The notes under the pieces: generated by a model
What the model saw: only the letters and a program-made list of their open reading frames with translations
What the model was told of the DNA's origin: nothing
Database searches by the model: none
Shown here: one piece after another, positions 9,208 to 17,912 of the stretch
How the letters are laid out: every line of letters starts with the position of its first letter
Numbering within the stretch: position 1 is the first letter of the stretch
Assembly: GCA_963704405.1 (NCBI GenBank)
Contig: OY969903.1
Coordinates: forward strand, 2,914,001-2,978,000
Length of the DNA: 64,000 nucleotides
Source: MFD01213-c1 sp963704405
GTDB taxonomy: Bacteria; Planctomycetota; Phycisphaerae; Tepidisphaerales; Tepidisphaeraceae
Direction: 5' to 3'
Made by a program: the position numbers and the translations under genes

Positions 9208-10539
9208 TCAGCGATTAACCAATTTCGCCGGAACAAAAGCAACGATCAGAATCGCCGACGCCGCCATGCAGGCTGAAACGAGGAATAATCCCGAGTTCAG
9301 CGTGCCGGTGCGGGTTTTCAGAAAACCGATGATTGCGGGGCTGAAAAACCCACCAAGGTTGCCCATGCAATTGACCAGCGCGATGCCGGCCGCTGCCGCC
9401 GCGCCGCCGAGAAAAGAGGTTGGCAGCGCCCAGAACATCGGCAACGCTGTCACTACACCCACCACGGCGAGCGTGAGTCCGATCATTGCGATGAATGTAT
9501 GGCTCCCGGCCCGCGTGCATAACACAAAGCCAAGCGCCGCCACAATATTTGGAATCGCCACGTGCCAGCGTCGCTCGCGCACCTGGTCGGAATGGCGGCC
9601 AACCACAATCATCGAAATCAGCGCCAGGACATAAGGCACCATCGTGAGCAATCCTATATGAAATGGATTTTTGACGCCCGTCTGCCCAATGATCGTCGGC
9701 TGCCAGAAGCCGACGGCGTATGACCCCATCTCAATCCCAAACCAGATCAAACACATCAGCCAAATCCGCGGGCTGACAAATACAGAAAGGATAGAGTTGT
9801 GCGTTTTCACGCCCGCTTCCTCATTAATCTCGGCGGCAACGATGTCTTTCTCTTCCTGCGTCAGCCACCGCGCGTGAATCACGCGCTCATCAAGGCAAAA
9901 CAAAATGATAAAGCCCAGGATCACCGCGGGTATTGCTTCCAGAATGAAGAGCCACTGCCATCCCATCATATGGTGCCGGCCATCAAACCGGTGCAGGATA
10001 TATCCGGACATCGGGCTGCCAATGATCCCTGAAACCGGCACGCCCGCCACCAGCATCGCCACCATTTTTGCCCGCCGATGGGAGGGGAACCAATACGTCA
10101 GGTAGAGAATCATGCCGGGAAAGAATCCGGACTCGGCGACGCCCAGCAAAAAACGAATCGTATAAAACTGCCACGAGGTGCGCACAAACGCAGTACATCC
10201 GGAAATGATGCCCCACGTCACCAGCACGCGGCAAATCCAAACCCGCGCGCCCACCCTGTGAAGAATGATGTTGCTCGGAACTTCGAATAAAAAATAGCCG
10301 AGAAAAAAAATGCCGGCGCCCAGGCCATAAACTTTGTCGCTGAAATTCAGGTCATCCATCATCTGGAGTTTGGCGAAGCCGACATTCACCCGGTCGATAT
10401 AGGCGATGACATAGCCGACGAACAAAATTGGAATAATTCGCCACGCGATCTTGCTGTACAGCGAATCGAGCGCGCCGACTTCGACCGTCGTTGCAACTGC
10501 TTCCATCTTCATCCATCCCGCGGGCAATGCGCTCGTCAA
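9208..10539 (-). CDS. MFS transporter, anion:cation symporter (ACS) type
   Basis: A 443-residue inner-membrane permease with twelve predicted hydrophobic segments and a long cytoplasmic loop after the sixth. DRVNVGFAK near residue 50 and the early motif GYFLFEVPSN are typical of the ACS family (hexuronate, galactarate and phthalate transporters). It sits between the SDR and the dehydratase, with short gaps, so the likely job is import of the sugar acid broken down by this operon. The exact start is uncertain; a second Met ten codons in (MKMEAVATT) is also possible. Confidence 0.87.
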   Translation of the reverse strand: MTSALPAGWMKMEAVATTVEVGALDSLYSKIAWRIIPILFVGYVIAYIDRVNVGFAKLQMMDDLNFSDKVYGLGAGIFFLGYFLFEVPSNIILHRVGARVWICRVLVTWGIISGCTAFVRTSWQFYTIRFLLGVAESGFFPGMILYLTYWFPSHRRAKMVAMLVAGVPVSGIIGSPMSGYILHRFDGRHHMMGWQWLFILEAIPAVILGFIILFCLDERVIHARWLTQEEKDIVAAEINEEAGVKTHNSILSVFVSPRIWLMCLIWFGIEMGSYAVGFWQPTIIGQTGVKNPFHIGLLTMVPYVLALISMIVVGRHSDQVRERRWHVAIPNIVAALGFVLCTRAGSHTFIAMIGLTLAVVGVVTALPMFWALPTSFLGGAAAAAGIALVNCMGNLGGFFSPAIIGFLKTRTGTLNSGLFLVSACMAASAILIVAFVPAKLVNR

Positions 10540-10568
10540 ACCGGCCAGTGGTCATTGCGATCCAGGTG

Positions 10569-11354
10569 CTACACGCTGGCGATCAGACCGCCGTCGACGC
10601 GGATGACTGAGCCCGTCACGTACGCCGCCCGATCACTGGCGAGGAATGTCACCACATCCGCATATTCTTCGGGCTTGCCATAACGGCCCAGCGGAATACT
10701 CGCGTTGCTCTCAGCGGCCACATCCTCCACGCTGCGCCCTTCACGCTTGGCCTTGGCTTCATCCAGAAATTTGATCCGTCCGGTCGCGATGCGCCCCGGC
10801 AGAACAATGTTGGCGGTAACGCCATCCTTGCCCACTTCTCGCGAGAGCGTCTTAGACCATCCGAGAAGCGCCAGCCGCAGCGCATTGGACAAACCAAGAT
10901 TCGGGATCGGCGATATCACGCCTGATGAAGCACTGGTAATGATCCGCCCCCACCGCCGTGCCCGCATCTTGGGCAGTACGCGGTCCGTGATGGCAATCAC
11001 CGAAAGCACCATCGCCTGAAAATGCTTGGCCCAAAGCGCCGGGTCCTGCCCGGCCGCCGGCGTCGGCGGCGGTCCACCTGTAATGTTCACCAGAATGTCC
11101 ACCGGTCCCAGCGTATTTTCAATCGTCGAAATATGCCCTTCAATCTGCGACAAATCCGCCAGATCCCAAACCAGCCCCACGGTTTTACCGTGGCTCTTCG
11201 TCAACTCTGCCTCTGTCCCCGCGATCGCTTTAGGGTCAATGTCCCCAAACGCCACATTCGCTCCTTCCCCCGCCAGCGCAACCGAAATCGCGCGGCCAAG
11301 TCCACCGCCTCCGCCTAATACCAATGCCGTCTTATCTTTAATTCCGAGATCCAT
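10569..11354 (-). CDS. SDR-family protein lacking the YxxxK catalytic pair
   Basis: A 261-residue short-chain dehydrogenase/reductase. The cofactor motif LGGGGGLG lies near residue 13 and the NAG-equivalent is NITGG. The catalytic Ser region is SASSGV, and the C-terminal VTGSVIRVDGG is intact. Where the family has YxxSK, this protein has LSNALR, so both the catalytic Tyr and Lys are absent. It is the first gene of the sugar-acid operon. AGGAAAGG precedes the ATG at 11354. A role in oxidising or sensing the sugar or lactone is inferred from context, but the chemistry is uncertain given the missing residues. Confidence 0.85.
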   Translation of the reverse strand: MDLGIKDKTALVLGGGGGLGRAISVALAGEGANVAFGDIDPKAIAGTEAELTKSHGKTVGLVWDLADLSQIEGHISTIENTLGPVDILVNITGGPPPTPAAGQDPALWAKHFQAMVLSVIAITDRVLPKMRARRWGRIITSASSGVISPIPNLGLSNALRLALLGWSKTLSREVGKDGVTANIVLPGRIATGRIKFLDEAKAKREGRSVEDVAAESNASIPLGRYGKPEEYADVVTFLASDRAAYVTGSVIRVDGGLIASV

Positions 11355-11594
11355 ATGCCTTTCCTGTTTCAGTTCTGCACAAGTTGCGATTCATTCGCCG
11401 CTGAGCCGCCGAGCATGAATTGTTCATGTCCGGTCGAAATGAGTTTTGCAGGCTCTCCAAGAGAAATGCGGCTGAGTTCACGCTTTTCGGCATTCTATAG
11501 GATTCGCAATGTTTTGCACGGGAGGGAGATTGAGTTGGCGGCGGGCAGAATTTTAGCCGCAGAAGCAGAACAGCAATCAGCAGGGCTTATGCAA

Positions 11595-12227
11595 TTACGG
11601 CGCGGTTGCGGGATGGGGTTCCATTAATGCAAGCCGCTCGCGCGCCGATTCGCTCCAGTCCGGGCGGGTGTCACGCATGACTAAGTCCTGCAAGAGTTTT
11701 CGAAGACGTTCATCGTGATCCCCTCGCTGATAGCGGGCGCGGGCGTCGTTGCCGAGGAATTGTGCATTGTCGGGTCGCAGCTTTATGGCTTCGTCGTAGG
11801 AGTTCACAGCCTCGTCGAGTTTCCCAACCGACTCCAGGACAAGTCCCAGATTGTTTCGCGGCTCCGGCAGGTCGGGCATCAGCTTCGCCGCATATTGGAA
11901 TTCCCAGGCGGCGAGATAAAGCTCATTGTCGTGATAGTAAACCTTACCAAGATTGTTATGGGCCGGCCCTAAAGTAACGTCGGCTTCCAGCGATTCTTTT
12001 AGCAGCTTCTCTGCGTCCGGGTATTTGTTCTGGTGAATCTGTTCAATGGCCTCCGCATTTTTCCGCTTGGCGAGGTCTGTGTCTCGCCGAAGGTCTTTGC
12101 CGATTGTTTCGTAGCCGGGGTGCAAGTGCGTGGCGGACGAACTGCAGCCGGGCATCGCTGATAATGTGATGAAAATCAGCGAGGCGTGTAAGACAAGGAT
12201 GTTTGTTCTGAAACTCGTGCATCTCAT
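11595..12227 (-). CDS. TPR lipoprotein, last gene of the T2SS operon
   Basis: A 210-residue lipoprotein. Signal peptide and lipobox are LSAMPGC, with the lipidated Cys near residue 28. Three or so tetratricopeptide repeats follow (AHNNLGKVYYHDNELYLAAW and PRNNLGLVLESVGKLDEAVN are clear). It resembles PilF/PilW-type pilotins that help secretins insert or assemble. The start at 12227 overlaps the stop of the preceding gene as ATGA and has AGAGGGGA upstream. A longer in-frame start at 12338 would put a non-signal sequence in front of the lipobox. Its place at the operon end fits a secretin-assembly or assembly-scaffold role (inference). Confidence 0.8.
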   Translation of the reverse strand: MRCTSFRTNILVLHASLIFITLSAMPGCSSSATHLHPGYETIGKDLRRDTDLAKRKNAEAIEQIHQNKYPDAEKLLKESLEADVTLGPAHNNLGKVYYHDNELYLAAWEFQYAAKLMPDLPEPRNNLGLVLESVGKLDEAVNSYDEAIKLRPDNAQFLGNDARARYQRGDHDERLRKLLQDLVMRDTRPDWSESARERLALMEPHPATAP

Positions 12228-12802
12228 GATTCCCCTCTTGCCGCATTCAGGGCAGTATGAACTTCCGGGCTCTGTGGCGAGGCTGAACTGGGCCTCGGGG
12301 CATAAATTAAATAGGACAATGTGACTTCGACCGTCCAACGATCGCTGGTTCCTTCATCGCGCGGGGCCGTGATCCATATCCGCTGCACGCTCATCACGGA
12401 TGAGCCGGTGCTCATGGCATAAAGAAAGTCAGCAAGCTGTCGCAGGCTTATTCCAGATAACAATACGGTCGTCGGCTTTTCGAGATAGGACGTGTCGCCG
12501 ACCCGTCGGGCTGATTCCGGGGAGATTCGCGTCAGCGCAGCGGGCGCGATTTGATTGGCCGTCGCCGCTCGCTCAATTTTCTGGGATAACTCGGTCGCCT
12601 CAATTTCACGCGATCCGGCGACGGTTGGTTTGTCTTTCAGGTGTGCAATCCTGTTCGCGAGTTGCCGGCATACGGCCACATCACGATCAGCATCGGCGGC
12701 GGCTTGGCGGTGCTCAGACAGGATCGACCAGGCCCACAGGTTCAATGCGACCAGAACGAACCCTAAAGCAACGAAGAGAATTATTTGGCGTCTCTGACTC
12801 AT
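12224..12802 (-). CDS. gspM: T2SS platform protein, GspM/PilO-like
   Basis: A 192-residue bitopic protein. An N-terminal membrane helix spans about residues 7-25 (IILFVALGFVLVALNLWAW), a coiled-coil-like stretch follows, and then a compact domain with the layout of the PilO/GspM ferredoxin-like fold (PTTVLLSGISLRQLADFLYA). Such proteins form the inner-membrane platform with GspL/PilM-PilN. The start overlaps the preceding gene's stop (ATGA) and the stop overlaps the next start (ATGA), so translation is probably coupled. Sequence similarity is weak and the assignment rests on topology and operon position. Confidence 0.7.
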   Translation of the reverse strand: MSQRRQIILFVALGFVLVALNLWAWSILSEHRQAAADADRDVAVCRQLANRIAHLKDKPTVAGSREIEATELSQKIERAATANQIAPAALTRISPESARRVGDTSYLEKPTTVLLSGISLRQLADFLYAMSTGSSVMSVQRIWITAPRDEGTSDRWTVEVTLSYLIYAPRPSSASPQSPEVHTALNAARGES

Positions 12803-13395
12803 CTTTCCCTCCCCGAGGCCGCCGGCATTTGGATGACCTGAGCCGCGACTGTAAACGTGACGCCTCTATTATCACCGCGGGTTTCGCTATGGGGAGCATC
12901 CACGGCGTAGCCGCCGATTGATCTTAACCCCTGTGCAATTGCATCGACGTCTGAATGTGTTCGCGTTTCGCCATTCAATACCAAGTCATTGGAGGAAAGC
13001 CGAATATCCAAAAGCCGATAGCGAATGTTCCGGGGCAGTGATTTGAGCGTGTCGGCCAAAATGACAAGTGTGGACCGAGGAGGAAACAGAGCAGAGGCAT
13101 CATTGCCCGCCACTCCGCTCAGCGCGGCCAACCGTCTTTCTTCACTGACCATACGGGCTCTGATGTTCGCGCCATCCGGAAGCGTGCCGATGGCTTGCTG
13201 GTACGACTGTCGCTGCTGCAGTTCTGCTCTACCTGCCTGCTGGTCATATTGATGTGCACGAACGAGCATGGCTCCGGCAAGGCACACAAAAAAGAGAATC
13301 ATTGCAGCGACGGCACAACTAAAAGCGGCGAGAATCATTCGCAGAGGTTCCGCTGCACGGAGTGCATCACGCCGCAGTTCGATGATCGGTTGCAT
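12799..13395 (-). CDS. PilN-like platform protein (GspL membrane/periplasmic half)
   Basis: A 198-residue protein with a short cytoplasmic N-terminus, a membrane helix near residues 20-45 (MILAAFSCAVAAMILFFVCL), a coiled coil with a Gln/Arg-rich heptad pattern, and a periplasmic alpha/beta domain. This is the PilN layout: in classical T2SS it is the C-terminal half of GspL. The neighbouring upstream gene encodes the PilM-like cytoplasmic half, so GspL is split in two here, as in type IV pilus systems. It overlaps the PilM-like gene by 29 bases and the GspM-like gene by 4. The function is to link the ATPase to the pseudopilus assembly site. Confidence 0.7.
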   Translation of the reverse strand: MQPIIELRRDALRAAEPLRMILAAFSCAVAAMILFFVCLAGAMLVRAHQYDQQAGRAELQQRQSYQQAIGTLPDGANIRARMVSEERRLAALSGVAGNDASALFPPRSTLVILADTLKSLPRNIRYRLLDIRLSSNDLVLNGETRTHSDVDAIAQGLRSIGGYAVDAPHSETRGDNRGVTFTVAAQVIQMPAASGRER

Positions 13396-14158
13396 TTTGC
13401 CGCCCAGGATTGATGCCGCTGCCCTTGTGGCGGATAGGCGGCATGTTAGTGGCGGCGGATTGCCGGGTTACAAGCGTGATTTCAGGCAAGGCCGACAAGC
13501 TTTGCAGAAGAGAGAGATTCTGGGATTGGGTAATGACAACAACAGGCGTCGGATCAGTAAGCGCTCGATGGCGCAATTGCTGAAGAATGGATTCCGCGAC
13601 TGTTTCGGTGGTCCAATTAAGGATGACTGAATTCTTGAGCGATAGCAGTTCGAGAGTTCCATCGTCATCCAGTATGAGCGCATCGGAACTTGTCAGCGTG
13701 CCGGTTGCCATTTCATCTTGAGCGGCAAGAAGAGGGACGGGGGAGACCGATTGCACCCAGATACCTTCTGCTTCAAGTGAATCGATCAGAGCGGCAAGCG
13801 CTTTTGAATCGGCGGCGACGCCCATTGCCAGGGCCGAACCAATACTGAAATCAGTCACCAGGTTTTCCGCCGCGACAGGCAGATGCTCTTCTAAACGATA
13901 TACCATCAACGGGCGGCGGTTTCGCCTGGGCAGATCGGCGATTGGGATGTTGGCACAAAGGCACCATGATGATGGCGCCGCCAGCAGAACTCCTTCGCTG
14001 TGGTATCCATTCTCATTCAGAATCTTTGCGACCGCCTGAGCCCAAACAGATTCCGGCGCGTCTGATTCTGTGCCAACCATGGCGAGCTGCAACCGATCGC
14101 CGCAAGCGATACCTACCTGGGAGGAAGGACCGGCAAAGATAGTGAATGAAGTGTTCAA
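13367..14158 (-). CDS. PilM/GspL cytoplasmic actin-like protein
   Basis: A 263-residue soluble protein that matches the actin-like cytoplasmic part of GspL or PilM in arrangement. FAGPSSQVGIAC lies at the start, a VLLAAPSSWCLCANIPI strand pair sits near residue 60, and a DALILDDDGTLELLSL segment lies near residue 163. It recruits the assembly ATPase to the inner-membrane platform. It starts 11 bases after the stop of the GspC-like gene and runs into the PilN-like gene. No membrane segment is seen, supporting the split-GspL view. Similarity to either family is distant. Confidence 0.7.
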   Translation of the reverse strand: MNTSFTIFAGPSSQVGIACGDRLQLAMVGTESDAPESVWAQAVAKILNENGYHSEGVLLAAPSSWCLCANIPIADLPRRNRRPLMVYRLEEHLPVAAENLVTDFSIGSALAMGVAADSKALAALIDSLEAEGIWVQSVSPVPLLAAQDEMATGTLTSSDALILDDDGTLELLSLKNSVILNWTTETVAESILQQLRHRALTDPTPVVVITQSQNLSLLQSLSALPEITLVTRQSAATNMPPIRHKGSGINPGRQNATDHRTAA

Positions 14159-14169
14159 TTTAGTCTTGC

Positions 14170-14691
14170 TTAAGATCCGTTGATGGCGGTTTTTTTCTGG
14201 AGCTTCAGGGTGATTGTCTGTCCGTAATAACGTACTGTTGCGCCTTCACGAGTAATATCCAGGATCTCGGCGGCACCGTTGCTGTCGCCTGCTGGATAAG
14301 CAACGGTATCTCCCACACGCTTGAAGAGCAGTTTTCCGTCGATCATCTGCAGCATCGCCCGGCTGTGCCCCGGCTCTACCGCGGTGCCCGCCAGTTTAAA
14401 TGGCAGTGGCGGGGGCGGCGGTGGAGGAGCAGAAGGCGGTGATGGAGCCAGAGCGACATCAAACAATGGTCGGCGCAGATCCTGCTGACAAAGGGCCTGA
14501 AGCTCGGCCAGCGGTGGCAGTTGCGATGGTTGTTCAAATGAGGAAGCCCTCGAGGCCTGCGTCACAGTCGGTGAAACAGATGCCGACGGTGTCTCCAGCG
14601 CGAGGATGCATACGAAAGCGGAGCTGACGGTAAATATTACCGTGAGCGACCACAGAAAAATCTTGATTCGTTTCACTCGCATAAACAACAA
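14170..14691 (-). CDS. gspC: T2SS inner-membrane protein GspC (HR domain)
   Basis: A 173-residue bitopic protein. A membrane helix spans residues 8-30 (IFLWSLTVIFTVSSAFVCIL). A Ser/Pro-rich linker, including a run of nine prolines near residue 90, is followed by the GspC homology region (FKLAGTAVEPGHSRAML, then DGKLLFKRVGDTV and TREGATVRYYGQTITL). The HR domain binds the secretin N0 domain, coupling platform and outer-membrane channel. No PDZ domain follows, so this is a short GspC. Its position in the middle of the operon, after gspK, differs from the usual first place. A second in-frame Met at codon 4 is also a plausible start. Confidence 0.78.
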   Translation of the reverse strand: MLFMRVKRIKIFLWSLTVIFTVSSAFVCILALETPSASVSPTVTQASRASSFEQPSQLPPLAELQALCQQDLRRPLFDVALAPSPPSAPPPPPPPLPFKLAGTAVEPGHSRAMLQMIDGKLLFKRVGDTVAYPAGDSNGAAEILDITREGATVRYYGQTITLKLQKKTAINGS

Positions 14692-14728
14692 TTGGCGACG
14701 GCGCGGATTCTTAAGGCATCACACGGCA

Positions 14729-15691
14729 CTACCATTCAAAGCTGCTGAGGTTCGCAGTGGATTTGGAATCATCTTGCACATACATGCGATATGCCGTCTT
14801 ACTTCCTTCAGTCATGATGAGCCAAAGCGAGTGGCACCGTGACCCGTCGGTAAGTATGTCTGCCGCGGCATTGCGCTGCGCTGCGGTCAATCCCAAAGTA
14901 TCCAAAGCGGAGGAGAGAGATAGCGGAGGGAATGCACGGCGCAGTGTGATTAAGTTCGCAATCTGCGTTAGATCCAATGGCGGTGATAGCTGCTGGCGAA
15001 GCGTTTGTTCTGTCGCGCGTCGCCAATTCACCCGCCCGTCACCCCAGCAGGTGAGAATGTCGCATGCTGATGCTGCCTGGCTGTAGCGGGGATTGACTAA
15101 CTGCTCCGGTGAAACAGCATCAAACACTTGTCCAAAGCTTCCTAAGAGCGGAAGAGCAACGCCGGCCGACACCTCCGGTGAAGGCGCAGGGCCTGTCTGG
15201 GCTAAGGAATCTCTTATGTGCGCAATTGTGATGAGGGCTGCGATGGGGCGTAGTTTCAGGTGTGCTGCCAACCCTGTTCCTGATAACAATTGCCGCAGCG
15301 CGGTCAGCGCGTCCGCTTTGTCCAGATGTTTCAGCAGGGCTTCGGTGGAACTCTTCGCCTGCTCGTCTGCGAAAATAAGCTGAATATCTTCACCATTCAG
15401 GATCAGAGACTGGCGACAGGAAAGTTGCAGCTTGTGCGTGCGCTGCTGCTCCTGATTCAAAACGTTCTCACATTGAGGCAAGAGCGTGCGCTGGCAACTG
15501 ATGGCGGACCATTGGGCTTGCATCGATCGCTCCGCTTCCTGTGCGGCAAGCGCCTGCCGCAGGCTGATGCGGCAAGCCGATGCAAGCGCCGTCGCCACCA
15601 GCATCAGCAACAGCAGTGTGCTGAGCAAGACATATCCTCGGCAATTGAGTCGCCTGTTCGATGTCATATTCAATTCTTTTGCCAAGCTCAT
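14729..15691 (-). CDS. gspK: T2SS minor pseudopilin GspK
   Basis: A 320-residue protein. The prepilin-like N-terminus RGYVLLSTLLLLMLVATALA has the processing Gly, but no Glu at +5, as is typical of GspK, the tip pseudopilin that caps the GspH-I-J complex. The large globular part matches GspK (a SAM-like helical region around SPEQLVNPRYSQAASAC and LTAAQRNAAADILTDG). The ATG at 15691 overlaps the gspJ stop as ATGA. A second Met at codon 9 (MTSNRRLN) would give a shorter leader. Length is normal. Confidence 0.85.
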   Translation of the reverse strand: MSLAKELNMTSNRRLNCRGYVLLSTLLLLMLVATALASACRISLRQALAAQEAERSMQAQWSAISCQRTLLPQCENVLNQEQQRTHKLQLSCRQSLILNGEDIQLIFADEQAKSSTEALLKHLDKADALTALRQLLSGTGLAAHLKLRPIAALITIAHIRDSLAQTGPAPSPEVSAGVALPLLGSFGQVFDAVSPEQLVNPRYSQAASACDILTCWGDGRVNWRRATEQTLRQQLSPPLDLTQIANLITLRRAFPPLSLSSALDTLGLTAAQRNAAADILTDGSRCHSLWLIMTEGSKTAYRMYVQDDSKSTANLSSFEW

Positions 15692-16317
15692 CGTAAGATG
15701 ATCAACTCATTTATTGGGGCATGAGCGGTATCAGACCACTCTATTTGCAGGCGGTAACAATCCGCCATCGCAGGCATCTCACCGGAAAATTTTAACTTCC
15801 CTGATGGCGCCGGCCCCGGCGCTTCCGGCGTAATGGTCAGGTGCTTCATGCCATGGCTGACACATTCCATCCATGGTTTCTCAGCCGGTTCATCCAGAGG
15901 TCTTTGTTTGCGCACAAGCCAGCTGCTGTCGTGGATGTGGATGATTCGATACGAAATCTCGGCAGCCCGGCCGGTTGGCAATTGAGTTTCCAGGCTTAAA
16001 GCCCCATAGCCATCCATGACGATCGAATCCGATGGTGCTCCCGTGGCGATGCTGGTTGCGCCAGCCAGGTCTCTTTGTAAAAGTTCGATGATCCGGTTGG
16101 CCGCTTCAGGTTCAGGATGGTTTGCCAGCCGTTGCTGGTCTGTTCCGAGTTGGGCAACCACGACCAAGACTCCCACCATAAGCACCGCAGCAATGACTGT
16201 GGCGGCTAAAAGTTCAATTAGCGTGAATGCCCTGTTGCGCGAGGTTCCATCAATATGGATGCCGCATAACCGCTTTCCTTCATGTACATGGATGGCATCG
16301 CATTCATGGCGCGGCAT
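15688..16317 (-). CDS. gspJ: T2SS minor pseudopilin GspJ
   Basis: A 209-residue pseudopilin. The type III signal is RAFTLIELLAATVIAAVLM, with Ala rather than Gly before the cleavage site and Glu at +5. The globular domain follows, with a RIIELLQRDLAGAT helix. The leader is unusually long at about 30 residues, so a start nearer the motif is possible, but no ATG, GTG or TTG with a good Shine-Dalgarno was identified there. It overlaps gspI by 14 bases and gspK by 4. It should join the tip complex with GspI and GspK. Confidence 0.8.
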   Translation of the reverse strand: MPRHECDAIHVHEGKRLCGIHIDGTSRNRAFTLIELLAATVIAAVLMVGVLVVVAQLGTDQQRLANHPEPEAANRIIELLQRDLAGATSIATGAPSDSIVMDGYGALSLETQLPTGRAAEISYRIIHIHDSSWLVRKQRPLDEPAEKPWMECVSHGMKHLTITPEAPGPAPSGKLKFSGEMPAMADCYRLQIEWSDTAHAPINELIILR

Positions 16318-16795
16318 TTAGACCTCCAGTTGCGGAAGACTTGCCATGTTCCGGCTCCAGCCTGCTGGCAGGGACCAAAACTTCCACTGATGCCAACGGT
16401 GCGTAGTCTGCTTCTGGGGAAGGTGTAGGGGAGGAATCAACTGCATCAAAGAATTGCAATCTGAGCACCTTGGCTCCGAGTTGTCGTGCATCTTCACGGT
16501 CTAAAATCTGTGTCCGCCAGTTCATTTTCCTTTTGCCGGAAACGGAACCGCTCGTTGCCGACGGCAGCGGCGATGAGCTGTTCCATAACTGGTTGGACCA
16601 CTGGATCAACAGCGCATTGGCTGCCGCGACAGCCGCGAATTTTCGCTCCGCCAGAGCCGATTGCTTGAGATATCTCCCTCGTGCCAGCACGGCAGAAACC
16701 AGTAAGGTTCCGAGAATGACCAGCGCCACGGAAACCTCAATGAGTGTCATTCCGCGGCGGTGCAGGGCGATGTTTTTGGTCCTCATGTAGTGCAT
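16304..16795 (-). CDS. gspI: T2SS minor pseudopilin GspI
   Basis: A 163-residue pseudopilin with leader and signal RRGMTLIEVSVALVILGTLL, where Gly precedes the processing site and Glu lies at +5. A short globular domain follows. The size and the place between gspH and gspJ identify it as GspI. The start is three bases after the gspH stop, and a second Met at codon 4 gives an almost equal alternative. The last 30 residues are low in complexity (SRLEPEHGKSSATGG) and may be flexible. Confidence 0.8.
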   Translation of the reverse strand: MHYMRTKNIALHRRGMTLIEVSVALVILGTLLVSAVLARGRYLKQSALAERKFAAVAAANALLIQWSNQLWNSSSPLPSATSGSVSGKRKMNWRTQILDREDARQLGAKVLRLQFFDAVDSSPTPSPEADYAPLASVEVLVPASRLEPEHGKSSATGGLNAAP

Positions 16796-16797
16796 GA

Positions 16798-17445
16798 TTA
16801 ATTGACCACCGTACTGCGGTGCATCACCGCGATATCGTCATGTTTGTCGTCGGCTGTCCCCTGATCGGCGACTTCTCCCTGAATCATTTTCCAGACATCG
16901 TCTATGTGCTGTGCATCCGGGCATTCGGACATTTCGCCAGTTAATCCGGCGATGATGATCCATCGCCGGTGCTGCTCAGCCCCTAGCAGTTGCAGGGCAT
17001 ACGTCGGGGTATATCCTTGGGCAGAACAGGGGATCTGCATCACACCCTCCTTCTGGCCCGCTTCGTCTCCTGTAGCACTCCACACTCTTTCAAGCTGGAA
17101 TTTCTCAGGGAATTTGACCTGTTGGAACCATTGTGTGGAACCGGCTAGGGAAGTGGATTCATCTCTGGCGATTACCACACCCGCGGTAATGTCAAATTCG
17201 ATTTGCTTGCCTTGTCCGGAGTGGCGGGCACTGTGACGTGTGATGTAATCGAGATATTGCACACGCCGAATGGCATCTTCCATTGATGCAGTCTTAGTGC
17301 TGTGCAGCAGCACGAGAGAGGCCGCCCCGGCGAGCAATCCCATGATGAGCACGACAACGAGGATTTCCACGAGGGTAAATCCCTGTGCGCTGAACAGGGG
17401 ACGGCGCCATGCCTGGGCATTGAATGTTCGTTGATCTCGGTTCAC
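16798..17445 (-). CDS. gspH: T2SS minor pseudopilin GspH
   Basis: A 215-residue pseudopilin with signal SAQGFTLVEILVVVLIMGLL (Gly at -1, Glu at +5). A beta-rich C-terminal domain has the helix-then-strands pattern of GspH (HSARHSGQGKQIEFDITAG). The ATG at 17445 overlaps the gspG stop as ATGA, which supports this start and indicates coupled translation. A 21-residue leader is somewhat long for GspH. Confidence 0.82.
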   Translation of the reverse strand: MNRDQRTFNAQAWRRPLFSAQGFTLVEILVVVLIMGLLAGAASLVLLHSTKTASMEDAIRRVQYLDYITRHSARHSGQGKQIEFDITAGVVIARDESTSLAGSTQWFQQVKFPEKFQLERVWSATGDEAGQKEGVMQIPCSAQGYTPTYALQLLGAEQHRRWIIIAGLTGEMSECPDAQHIDDVWKMIQGEVADQGTADDKHDDIAVMHRSTVVN

Positions 17446-17870
17446 TTGGGGTTTTCCTGGCTATCCATTTCATAACTGGTGATGTCTGCGTCCACTCCCT
17501 CGCCGCCTTCTTTGCCGTCGGCTCCGAAGCAGATGATTTCATAAGGTCCGTTGCGGCCTGGCTGGTTATAGGCGTATGGCCGCTTCCAGGGGTCCAGCCG
17601 AATCTTGTCCACAAATTTTGGCACCAATGCCGTTAAACCTTCATCATTGCTTGGATAGCGCCCGCTCTCACCGTAGAAGGCGGCCAACGCGCTGGAATAG
17701 GTCGCAATGTCTGAACGAGCGCGATTCTGCTTGGCTTTGTCCAGGTAGTGCGTGGCGCTCAGGCTTACCGCGCCGGCAAGAATGCCGATAATCACGACGA
17801 CTATCATGATCTCAATGAAGGTGAAGCCGCGATGCAGATAGCGGCGATCAGCGACTCGCCGGATCGTCAG
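17442..17870 (-). CDS. gspG: T2SS major pseudopilin GspG, with no standard start codon
   Basis: The major pseudopilin, about 140 residues. The processing site and N-terminal helix are RGFTFIEIMIVVVIIGIL, and a DPWKRPYAYNQPG segment plus GADGKEGG calcium-site loop are standard for GspG. Between the in-frame gspF stop (17913-17915) and the processing motif there is no ATG, GTG or TTG. The first ATG is at 17807, inside the hydrophobic helix, which would destroy the signal. CTG at 17870 (just after GAGGA) or CTG at 17837 would restore a leader of about 15 or 4 residues. I mark 17870. A missing base that removed an ATG is an equal possibility. Confidence 0.8.
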   Translation of the reverse strand: MTIRRVADRRYLHRGFTFIEIMIVVVIIGILAGAVSLSATHYLDKAKQNRARSDIATYSSALAAFYGESGRYPSNDEGLTALVPKFVDKIRLDPWKRPYAYNQPGRNGPYEIICFGADGKEGGEGVDADITSYEMDSQENPK

Positions 17871-17912
17871 TCCTCGATCCGTGCGCGAGCAGCCAACTGT
17901 TTGCCAATGGTA

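Noticed and set aside
10569..11354. Assignment of the SDR as FabG (3-oxoacyl-ACP reductase)
   Set aside because: Catalytic Tyr and Lys are missing and the operon is catabolic, so a fatty-acid synthesis role is not supported.
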